The notes under the pieces were generated by a model, which saw nothing but the letters and a program-made list of their open reading frames with translations, was not told the origin of the DNA and made no database searches. Shown here piece by piece: positions 1 to 4,828 of a stretch of DNA of 5,087 nucleotides (its first letter is position 1; each line of letters opens with the position of its first letter). A program made the translations under genes and the position numbers. Source of the DNA: Candidatus Dadabacteria bacterium (GTDB taxonomy: Bacteria > Desulfobacterota_D > UBA1144 > Nemesobacterales > UBA2774); the NCBI GenBank assembly GCA_020027805.1, contig JAHKKQ010000154.1, forward strand, positions 1 to 5,087, in the 5' to 3' direction.

Positions 1-36
1 CGGGCGGCAATGGAGCGTTCTGAAAAGCGGGCAAGG

Positions 37-279
37 TTAGATACCGTTATCTTCCCGGAATTTGGAGATCTCCTTCCAGACGGCGTCTGCCAATTGGTCT
101 TTGGTAACGCGGGAGAATATCTTCCTCAAAATCCTCTTCTCGTCCTCGTCGATGACTTTGTCCTCGAGCGCGATCTTCTCCAGCATGTGAAGCTCGCCTT
201 CGCTAATCGTATCGTCGTTGGCGAAGACCACCAGGAAGGCGTACCCCATCAGGCGTTTTGCTCCGGAATTCGGTTCCAT
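37..279 (-). CDS. Small TerB-like acidic helical protein (80 aa)
   Basis: Seen: an 80-residue soluble protein with no signal peptide and no clear membrane segment. Its centre has two similar acidic-helical units about 17-18 residues apart. The first is DDTISEGE (residues 22-29) followed by LHMLEKI. The second is DKVIDEDE (40-47) followed by KRILRKI. The D-x-x-I-[SD]-E-x-E pattern repeated before amphipathic helices resembles the core of TerB/TerB-like (tellurite-resistance-associated) domains, whose acidic residues can bind metal. The ATG at 279 is well supported: GGAGGAG lies at 288-294, 8 nt upstream. The protein is shorter than typical TerB domains (more than 100 aa), so it may be a minimal or partial domain. 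It lies 95 nt downstream of tRNA-Leu on the same strand but has its own promoter signals. No ter operon partner is visible. That the gene is real is fairly sure; the family call is tentative and tellurite resistance is not implied. Confidence 0.7.
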   Translation of the reverse strand: MEPNSGAKRLMGYAFLVVFANDDTISEGELHMLEKIALEDKVIDEDEKRILRKIFSRVTKDQLADAVWKEISKFREDNGI

Positions 280-287
280 TCGTGTCT

Positions 288-294
288 CTCCTCC
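288..294 (-). promoter_or_regulatory. Strong Shine-Dalgarno of the TerB-like gene
   Basis: On the minus strand the sequence reads GGAGGAG, 8 nt before the ATG at 279-277. This nearly complete anti-16S match fixes the start codon of the small gene. It contrasts with the divergent amidase and MBL genes, which have no comparable site. Confidence 0.8.
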
Positions 295-300
295 ATACCT

Positions 301-327
301 ATTATAAAATCAGAATCCCCGATTATA
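301..327 (-). promoter_or_regulatory. Two TATAAT -10 hexamers ahead of the TerB-like gene
   Basis: Two exact TATAAT hexamers lie on the minus strand at 327-322 and 306-301, 21 bp apart. Neither has a good TTGACA-like hexamer 16-18 bp upstream. For the 327-322 hexamer, the -35 zone is instead occupied by the TTAACA direct repeat annotated at 337-354, as expected for an activator-dependent promoter. Use of the 327-322 hexamer would give a leader of roughly 35 nt containing the GGAGGAG site. The 306-301 hexamer would start transcription at or just inside that site, so it is the less likely one. Confidence 0.45.
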
Positions 328-336
328 AAGAAGAAA

Positions 337-354
337 TGTTAAGGGTATGTTAAG
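337..354 (-). promoter_or_regulatory. Pho-box-like direct repeat CTTAACA-N4-CTTAACA
   Basis: Read on the minus strand there are two exact copies of CTTAACA (354-348 and 343-337) with 4 nt between them, a period of 11 bp. The second copy ends 9 nt before the TATAAT at 327-322. The 7-4-7 layout and 11-bp period match the known organisation of Pho boxes (CTGTCAT-N4-CTGTCAT in proteobacteria, TTAACA repeats for Bacillus PhoP), and the spacing to the -10 is that of a class II activator site. I infer binding by an OmpR/PhoB-family response regulator. No regulator gene is in view, so its identity is open. Confidence 0.4.
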
Positions 355-374
355 TATTGAGAGACTGGAAAAAT

Positions 375-460
375 TGGTGCCGAAGGCGGGAGTCGAACCC
401 GCACGCCCGGAAGGCACCACCCCCTCAAGATGGCGCGTCTGCCAGTTCCGCCACTTCGGC
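375..460 (-). tRNA. tRNA-Leu (anticodon GAG)
   Basis: The minus strand folds as a complete class II tRNA. The acceptor stem is GCCGAAG (460-454) with CTTCGGC (385-379), followed by discriminator A and an encoded CCA at 377-375. The anticodon stem is CCATC/GGTGG around the loop TTGAGGG, which puts the anticodon GAG at 426-424. There is a long variable arm, and the T arm is GCGGG-TTCGACT-CCCGC. The long variable arm, anticodon and overall similarity to E. coli leuU identify leucine; it reads CUC and CUU codons. The gene is 86 nt including CCA, with no intron. A short T run (TTTTT on the minus strand) begins 2 nt after CCA, but I see no clear terminator hairpin there. Confidence 0.97.
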
Positions 461-473
461 ACTCGTCAGTTAA

Positions 474-502
474 AGATTAGCATAAACACGAGGGAAAAGA
501 TA
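474..502 (-). promoter_or_regulatory. Likely promoter of tRNA-Leu (extended -10)
   Basis: On the minus strand TAATCT (479-474) is preceded by TGC (482-480), which gives a TG-N extended -10. A weak -35 candidate, TATCTT (502-497), lies exactly 17 bp upstream. Transcription would start about 7 nt after the -10, near 467, leaving a leader of only a few nucleotides before the mature 5' end at 460. This is reasonable for a solitary tRNA gene. The -35 match is poor, so the call rests mainly on the extended -10 and its position. Confidence 0.45.
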
Positions 503-616
503 AATTAGCACAAAGGGGGGAGATTTCAAGGGTGGACATGGAGAGGACCGGAGGATCGGATTTCTCATAATTCGAGATAGAAGAACAAAAAGCCGATAAA
601 AAAATAGAAAATGAAA

Positions 617-652
617 AATCCACCCTAACCCTCCTTTACAAAGGAGGGAATT
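617..652. repeat. Dispersed palindromic repeat (CCCTCCTTT/AAAGGAGGG)
   Basis: A perfect 9-bp inverted repeat, CCCTCCTTT at 629-637 and AAAGGAGGG at 640-648, is flanked by TCCACCCTAAC on the left and AATT on the right. From memory this whole sequence type recurs between genes in many unrelated bacterial genomes, so I call it a dispersed intergenic repeat. It could form a hairpin on either strand, but neither side is followed directly by a clean T run, so I do not call it a terminator. Confidence 0.6.
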
Positions 653-679
653 AATATAAAAGACAAAAAAGAGACCTCA

Positions 680-708
680 CATGCTTCGACAAGCTCAGCA
701 TGAACGGG
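680..708. repeat. Dispersed repeat of the CTTCGACAAGCTCAG type
   Basis: The sequence CATGCTTCGACAAGCTCAGC and the following ATGAACGG match a short repeat type that, from memory, is scattered through intergenic regions of many bacteria. It contains two overlapping palindromes: CATGCT (680-685) with AGCATG (697-702), and GCTT/AAGC around 683-694. Its function is unknown. Confidence 0.55.
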
Positions 709-750
709 TTGTAAGACTAGATGCTGAAACAAGCCTGCCCTTCTCTTTTC

Positions 751-839
751 TGTCATCGCGAGACCGTCTTCCGGTCGTGGCGATCTCGCCTTTTGTTTGA
801 GATTGCCGCGGTCGCATACTGCGCTCCCTCGCAATGACA
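751..839. repeat. 89-bp element with terminal inverted repeats
   Basis: The ends are TGTCATCGCGAG (751-762) and CTCGCAATGACA (828-839), inverted copies matching at 11 of 12 positions. Inside are a small hairpin GACCG/CGGTC (762-766 with 772-776) and a second inverted pair, GGCGATCTC (780-788) with GAGATTGCC (799-807), matching at 8 of 9. The element could therefore fold as a multi-armed structure. Its terminal and inner sequences (GTCATTGCGAG..., GGCAATCTC) belong to a REP/MITE-like repeat type that I recall from many bacterial genomes. There is no coding capacity, and the mobilising enzyme, if any, is not in view. I could not identify a clear target-site duplication. Confidence 0.6.
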
Positions 840-851
840 AATAAGGACGAG

Positions 852-873
852 ATTCCCGATCGGAGTCGGGAAT
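852..873. repeat. Hairpin repeat ATTCCCGA/TCGGGAAT, possible apgM 3' end
   Basis: An 8-bp perfect inverted repeat, ATTCCCGA (852-859) and TCGGGAAT (866-873), encloses a 6-nt loop. It is another common intergenic repeat type (GATTCCCG...CGGGAATGAC). It starts 17 bp past the apgM stop and could stabilise or end that transcript. The minus-strand sequence after it is not a T run, so intrinsic termination is doubtful. Confidence 0.5.
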
Positions 874-889
874 GACATATAGAAAGGAA

Positions 890-2113
890 TCACGCCCCGT
901 ACTTCTGGAGCCTGCCGGAGTGGGCGAGAATCAGGGTCATCAGATCCGCGGCCCTGAAAGTGCCGAGCTCCCCTCGGCTGCAGTCGTGCTCCCCGAAGCC
1001 CTCGGACCCCCCTCCCCTCGCGTATTTCGAGCTTATGAGAATCGGCACCGGATGCCAGCTATGGGCTTTCATGGCTGCGGGCGTCGAATGGTCCCCCGTT
1101 ACTATAATCACGTCCGGCTTAAGCGCCGTGATTTCGGGAACGAGGCTGTCGAATTCTTCTATCACTTTGGCCTTCGCGTCGAAATTCCCGTCCTCCCCGT
1201 AGCTGTCGGTCTTCTTTACGTGGAGGTAAAAGAAGTCGTACTTGTCGAAATCCCTCTTGAGCGTTTCGATCTCGCTTTTAATTGTCATGTCCTCGACCTC
1301 GAGGACGTCCATGCCTACCAGCTTCGCAACACCTCTATACATAGGGTATGTCGCTATGCACGCGGCATCGAGCCCGTAGGCTTCCTTATATGAAGTGAGG
1401 TTCGGGTGAACTGCGAATCCTCTGAGCAGGAGATAATTCGCCCTCTCCTCGTCGCGAATCACCTTCGCAGCCTGATCGATGAACTTCTCTATGACCTTTG
1501 CGACCCTGGCCGCCCTGGGGTTATTCCCCCTGGGTATAAGGGGACTCTTTCCCTCAAGCTGGGGGTCAGTGTCGTGTATATCGTCCCCGCCCGCGGGAAT
1601 GGGCTCCGGGAACGTGAATATTACGGCCACCCTGTGCTCCATGCCCGAGGTTATGGAGACCTTTACCCCGTCTATCTCCTTAACCTTCTCCGCGATGCGC
1701 GAGACTATTCTGATATTCTCCTGCGTGGGAATCCTGCCCGCGCGCCTGTCCGTGACGTATGGCGTATCCCCTTCGTATCTGACCGAGGCGAAGTTGCCTC
1801 TTATCGCGAGGTCGTTCGGCGTGAGCTCTAGTCCGAGACCGAGGGCCTCCAAAACCCCGCGCCCTATCGCGTACTTGAGCGGGTCGTAGCCGAAGAGCCC
1901 CAGGTGAGCGGCTCCGCTTCCGGGCGTGATGCCTATCGCGACCGGGAGGTGCTGTCCGCACGCACCGCGTCTCGCAAGCTCGTCGAGATTGGGCGTGGAG
2001 GCCGCCTCTAATTCGGTCTTCCCGTCCCTCGGCAGCCCGCCCAGCCCGTCCAGCACGCAGAGGACGATCTTCGAATCATTGGGCTGTAGAATTTTTCTAA
2101 TTACTTCCTGCAT
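890..2113 (-). CDS. apgM: Cofactor-independent phosphoglycerate mutase, archaeal type (ApgM)
   Basis: It interconverts 3- and 2-phosphoglycerate in glycolysis/gluconeogenesis (EC 5.4.2.12) in the cytoplasm, without 2,3-bisphosphoglycerate. It belongs to the alkaline-phosphatase superfamily. Seen in the 407 residues: the N-terminal metal motif VLDGLGG with D22; TPNLDELA (40-47); the phospho-acceptor serine motif TPGSGAAHLGLFGYDP with S66; R85 in the following IGRG; HVKKTD (298-303); and the C-terminal metal motif VTGDHSTP with D341 and H342, followed by HSWHP (351-355). The length is normal for bacterial ApgM. The ATG at 2113 has AGAGGTG at 2119-2125, 5 nt upstream. It lies 71 nt downstream of the MBL gene on the same strand, so co-transcription is likely. 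One oddity is that the segment TDSYGEDG (302-309) has Glu at 307 where archaeal members, as I recall, have His (GHDG). The rest of the active site looks complete. Confidence 0.93.
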   Translation of the reverse strand: MQEVIRKILQPNDSKIVLCVLDGLGGLPRDGKTELEAASTPNLDELARRGACGQHLPVAIGITPGSGAAHLGLFGYDPLKYAIGRGVLEALGLGLELTPNDLAIRGNFASVRYEGDTPYVTDRRAGRIPTQENIRIVSRIAEKVKEIDGVKVSITSGMEHRVAVIFTFPEPIPAGGDDIHDTDPQLEGKSPLIPRGNNPRAARVAKVIEKFIDQAAKVIRDEERANYLLLRGFAVHPNLTSYKEAYGLDAACIATYPMYRGVAKLVGMDVLEVEDMTIKSEIETLKRDFDKYDFFYLHVKKTDSYGEDGNFDAKAKVIEEFDSLVPEITALKPDVIIVTGDHSTPAAMKAHSWHPVPILISSKYARGGGSEGFGEHDCSRGELGTFRAADLMTLILAHSGRLQKYGA

Positions 2114-2160
2114 TCTCGCACCTCTCGGATTAGATATTACAATTTTCCATTACCTGTCCT

Positions 2161-2188
2161 GGTAATCAAGTCAGGGTAATCAAGTCAG
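2161..2188. repeat. 14-bp exact tandem duplication at the MBL stop codon
   Basis: GGTAATCAAGTCAG occurs twice head to tail (2161-2174 and 2175-2188). The right-hand copy contains the stop codon of the MBL gene (minus strand TGA, 2187-2185) and the left-hand copy lies in the MBL-apgM spacer. The duplication therefore lengthens the spacer without changing the protein. It looks like a recent slippage event. Confidence 0.85.
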
Positions 2189-2952
2189 GGGTCGCGGAGC
2201 TCGAGCTCCATACCGTCGTACGCCGGCACAATAGAATCCGGAAGCTCCCTCGACAGGGTATCGTAGTCGAGCTCGTGGCCCATGTGAGTCAATACGGTGA
2301 GCCGGGGTTTCAGCTCACTGGCGACTTCGACCGCCTGCTCCACGTTAAGGTGGGCGGGATGGGACTGATACCTGAGCGCGCTTATGATGAGCACGTCGAG
2401 GCCGCGGAGCTTATCCCACGACCACTCGGGGATGCCGCTGCAGTCGGTGAGATACGCCATGCCGCCTATCCTGTAGCCCAGTATGGTCCAGTCCGCGTGA
2501 TACACGTCGACCGGTGTTATCCCTACCCCCTCGAATTCGAATTCCCCGGAGACCGCGGTCAGGGTCAGCTTTGGCTTTCCACCCGCAGATTCCACGCCGT
2601 CGAATATGTACTTGAAATTATTTTTAATGTTGTCTATGGTTTGCGCGTTCCCGTAACACCTGATCGAGGTCTTGTTTGCGAAGTTGTAAACCCTTAGCTC
2701 GTCTATGCCGTGCGTATGGTCGGCGTGGGAATGCGTGTAGAGGACTGCGTCGAGCATCGTTATACCGTGCCTGAGTGCCTGACACCTGAGGTCAGTCGAT
2801 GTGTCTATGAGGATATTTTTACCCCCGGCCTCGACGAATACCGAGCATCTTGTCCTTTTATTACGGGGATTTGCCGACGTGCACACGGGGCAGCCGCATC
2901 CGATTATGGGGACGCCCGTCGAAGTGGCGGAGCCCAGTATAATTACCTTCAT
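2185..2952 (-). CDS. PhnP-like metallo-beta-lactamase-fold phosphodiesterase
   Basis: This is a 255-residue MBL-fold hydrolase of the PhnP/COG1235 group. E. coli PhnP opens 5-phosphoribosyl 1,2-cyclic phosphate. Seen: the start MKVIILGSATSTGVP; GCGCPVC (18-24), matching the structural zinc cysteines of PhnP; the di-metal motif THSHADH (73-79, with H74, H76, D78, H79); H152; LTDCSG with D170; LTHMGH with H223 (metal) and H226 (structural-zinc equivalent); and a C-terminal YDGMEL as in PhnP. Hence both catalytic and structural metal sites look intact. I chose the ATG at 2952 because the first beta strand of the fold starts there; a TTG nine codons earlier (2979) is the alternative. Neither start has a good Shine-Dalgarno. 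It is likely the first gene of an operon with apgM. No phosphonate C-P lyase genes are nearby, so the true substrate is uncertain and I do not name it phnP. Confidence 0.85.
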   Translation of the reverse strand: MKVIILGSATSTGVPIIGCGCPVCTSANPRNKRTRCSVFVEAGGKNILIDTSTDLRCQALRHGITMLDAVLYTHSHADHTHGIDELRVYNFANKTSIRCYGNAQTIDNIKNNFKYIFDGVESAGGKPKLTLTAVSGEFEFEGVGITPVDVYHADWTILGYRIGGMAYLTDCSGIPEWSWDKLRGLDVLIISALRYQSHPAHLNVEQAVEVASELKPRLTVLTHMGHELDYDTLSRELPDSIVPAYDGMELELRDP

Positions 2953-2959
2953 CGTTAGA

Positions 2960-2988
2960 AATTTATCACCAAGAATCAATCATTTCAA
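2960..2988 (-). promoter_or_regulatory. Possible promoter of the MBL-apgM operon
   Basis: On the minus strand TTGAAA (2988-2983, one mismatch to TTGACA) is followed 17 bp later by TAAATT (2965-2960), a 4-of-6 match to TATAAT. Transcription would then begin at or within a few bases of the chosen ATG at 2952. The -10 is weak, and other hexamers in this AT-rich spacer (for example GATAAA at 2967-2962) are also possible. Confidence 0.3.
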
Positions 2989-3051
2989 AAGATTTACCCT
3001 TTAAATTGAAAGAAAATCCGGTAAAATGTTAAAGTACTTTATAAAATACCA

Positions 3052-3080
3052 TTTACAAATGACCACGAAACTAATATAAT
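3052..3080 (+). promoter_or_regulatory. Near-consensus sigma-70 promoter of the amidase gene
   Basis: TTTACA (3052-3057, one mismatch to TTGACA) and an exact TATAAT (3075-3080) are separated by the optimal 17 bp. The expected transcription start is about 3087-3088, only some 5-6 nt before the GTG start at 3093, so the mRNA would be leaderless or nearly so. No Shine-Dalgarno-like purine block exists between the -10 and the GTG. Confidence 0.7.
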
Positions 3081-3092
3081 TAAAATAGTAAA

Positions 3093-4820
3093 GTGAGAAC
3101 AAAACCGCGATTTTCTGCAATCGTAGTCTCTCTTTTCGTCCTTATCCTGTCCGCACACCTTTCTTACGCCGAGGATAAGGGGGAGAAATTATATACCGAA
3201 ACGTTCCAGTTGTATAAAACCCTCGCGGGAAGCCAGGAAAAGGTAAACAATAAGGAGATCTGGGAGACAATAGCGAGGGCCTTTTACAGCATCTACATAA
3301 ATTATCCCCAGAGCGACAAGGCCCCGAATTCACTTTTCATATCGGGAAAGATGTACGAGGAGATGGGGGAAAGGTTCGGCTCCCGGGACGACCTGGATAA
3401 AGCCCTCGATTATTCGAGGCTCTTCGTAAAGAGATACCCCGACAGCAGTCTCGCGGACGACGCTCAATTGAGGGTAGCAAGGATCGTCGAGAAGGATAGT
3501 AAGAGCGGCGCCTACGTCGAATACGAAAAAATCACCGAGAACTACCCGAACGGCGATATGAAGACTATCGCGAAGAACAAGACAGCCGAGCTTTCACCTT
3601 TCAAACCGGCGGCGAGAACAGCCGTCAAAAATACGGAAGCGGATAATACAGGCGCAGCAGACGACACGCAGAGCGGCCTCGCGAGCGTGAGCCAGATACG
3701 GCACTGGTCCACCGATAACTTCACGCGGGTCGTCATCCACGTCGATGAGGAAACACCGTTTAAATCCATGTTCCTCAAGGAAGACATGGCGAACGGGAAA
3801 CCCCCTCGCCTCCTGGTAGACATATACGGCACCAGGGTAGACAAGAAACTCTACGTCGAGCCGATCACCAAAGGGCTCCTCGAAGAGATTAAATTCGCGA
3901 GGAACACGAGCGACCAGGTGAGGGTAGTGCTTTATATAAAGAGCTTCGAGGACTATAAAGTCTTTGCCCTGAAGGACCCGTTCAGGATCGTTATGGACAT
4001 ACAGGGGAATCCGAAAGCGCACGACGAATACATCGCGGTAAAAAGGAACACGGAAGATTATAAGTACGAGGCCGGCTTGCCCGAGGACCAGGTGTCGAGC
4101 CTTTCACAGGCCCTCGGACTCAAGATAAGGACTGTCGTGATCGATGCCGGCCACGGAGGACACGACCCGGGCGCGATAGGCCCGTCGGGACTCAAGGAAA
4201 AACAGGTAACGCTCGAAATAGCGAAGGCGCTTAAGGAAAAGCTCGACAGGGACGGGAGGAAACACGGTATAACCAATGTTTATCTCACCAGGAGCGACGA
4301 CCGTTTTATACCGCTCGAGGAAAGGACAGGCATTGCCAAGAAGCAGGGGGCCGACCTCTTTATCTCGATACACTGTAACGCAGCCCGCGATAAACAGGCA
4401 TACGGGACCGAGACATACTTCCTGAGCCTGACCAAGGACCAGAGGTCTCTCGCGGTCGCGGCCCGTGAGAACGCAACCACCAGCATATCGCGCGGTGAAA
4501 TGTCGAAGGTCTTAAAACAGTACCTCCTCAGCGCGAAGATCGAGGAGTCCCAGCGCCTGGCGGGGCACGTTCAGAACGGCGTCGTAACCAATATTTCAGC
4601 GAAATATCAGCCCGCGAAAAACAAGGGCGTAAAGAGGGCTCCATTCGTCGTCCTTATAGGGGCCGACATCCCCAGCATACTCGTCGAAACCGCGTTCATC
4701 ACGAACCCGAGGGACGAGCAGAGGCTTAAGTCGGACGGATATATCGACGAGATAGCCGACGGTATTTATGACGGTATTATAAGGTTCTCTTCGGAAGTCC
4801 AGACCGCATCCCTCGAGTAA
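3093..4820 (+). CDS. Secreted N-acetylmuramoyl-L-alanine amidase (TPR-AMIN-Amidase_3)
   Basis: This is a periplasmic zinc amidase of the AmiC type that cuts the bond between N-acetylmuramic acid and L-alanine of the stem peptide, usually during cell separation (EC 3.5.1.28). Seen in 575 residues: a type I signal peptide (basic MRTKPR, hydrophobic 8-22, likely cleavage after SYA at 26); a helical TPR-like region at 30-165 with YPQS, YPDS and YPNG turns, like YbgF/BamD-type repeats; a low-complexity linker at 168-195; an AMIN domain at about 198-305; and the catalytic domain at 346-565. Active-site residues are H354 in DAGHGGHDPG, E369 in LKEKQV, H427 in SIHCNA and catalytic E532 in LVETAFITN. 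The segment 432-505 probably contains the helix that blocks the active site in regulated amidases. The start is GTG with no Shine-Dalgarno, but an in-frame stop (TAA, 3081-3083) lies just upstream and the signal peptide fits it exactly. No lipobox cysteine is present. AMIN normally targets the septum or peptidoglycan. Confidence 0.93.
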   Translation: MRTKPRFSAIVVSLFVLILSAHLSYAEDKGEKLYTETFQLYKTLAGSQEKVNNKEIWETIARAFYSIYINYPQSDKAPNSLFISGKMYEEMGERFGSRDDLDKALDYSRLFVKRYPDSSLADDAQLRVARIVEKDSKSGAYVEYEKITENYPNGDMKTIAKNKTAELSPFKPAARTAVKNTEADNTGAADDTQSGLASVSQIRHWSTDNFTRVVIHVDEETPFKSMFLKEDMANGKPPRLLVDIYGTRVDKKLYVEPITKGLLEEIKFARNTSDQVRVVLYIKSFEDYKVFALKDPFRIVMDIQGNPKAHDEYIAVKRNTEDYKYEAGLPEDQVSSLSQALGLKIRTVVIDAGHGGHDPGAIGPSGLKEKQVTLEIAKALKEKLDRDGRKHGITNVYLTRSDDRFIPLEERTGIAKKQGADLFISIHCNAARDKQAYGTETYFLSLTKDQRSLAVAARENATTSISRGEMSKVLKQYLLSAKIEESQRLAGHVQNGVVTNISAKYQPAKNKGVKRAPFVVLIGADIPSILVETAFITNPRDEQRLKSDGYIDEIADGIYDGIIRFSSEVQTASLE

Positions 4821-4828
4821 GACCCGCT

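Larger units (their letters stand above)
480..889. other. Noncoding spacer filled with repeats
   Basis: This 410-bp gap between tRNA-Leu and the apgM stop codon shows no credible gene. The first ~25 bases carry the tRNA promoter. The stretch to about 616 is A-rich with no recognisable element. The stretch from 617 to 876 is occupied by four different dispersed palindromic repeats, listed separately. A 71-codon open frame on the minus strand (625-840) runs straight through these repeats and is an artefact of them. Confidence 0.7.

Noticed and set aside
10..342. 110-codon plus-strand open frame
   Set aside because: It is antisense to the TerB-like gene, which has a strong Shine-Dalgarno and a domain-like pattern, and it runs on into the promoter region.
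375..480. tRNA-Leu 3' end as an integration site for a mobile island
   Set aside because: No integrase gene and no repeated tRNA 3' fragment is seen in the window; the neighbouring genes are housekeeping.
629..648. Perfect hairpin as an intrinsic terminator
   Set aside because: The loop is very short and no U tract follows directly on either strand; it belongs to a dispersed repeat type.
625..840. 71-codon minus-strand open frame
   Set aside because: It consists of dispersed repeat sequence read through (peptides such as HAELVEA are typical of these repeats) and has no ribosome binding site or family.
872..1393. 173-codon plus-strand open frame
   Set aside because: It lies antisense inside apgM, whose product is confidently recognised; the frame is a GC-codon shadow.
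2953..2979. Nine-codon N-terminal extension of the MBL protein from TTG
   Set aside because: The fold begins at MKVIILGS, the upstream codon is TTG, and it has no Shine-Dalgarno. It remains a possible alternative.
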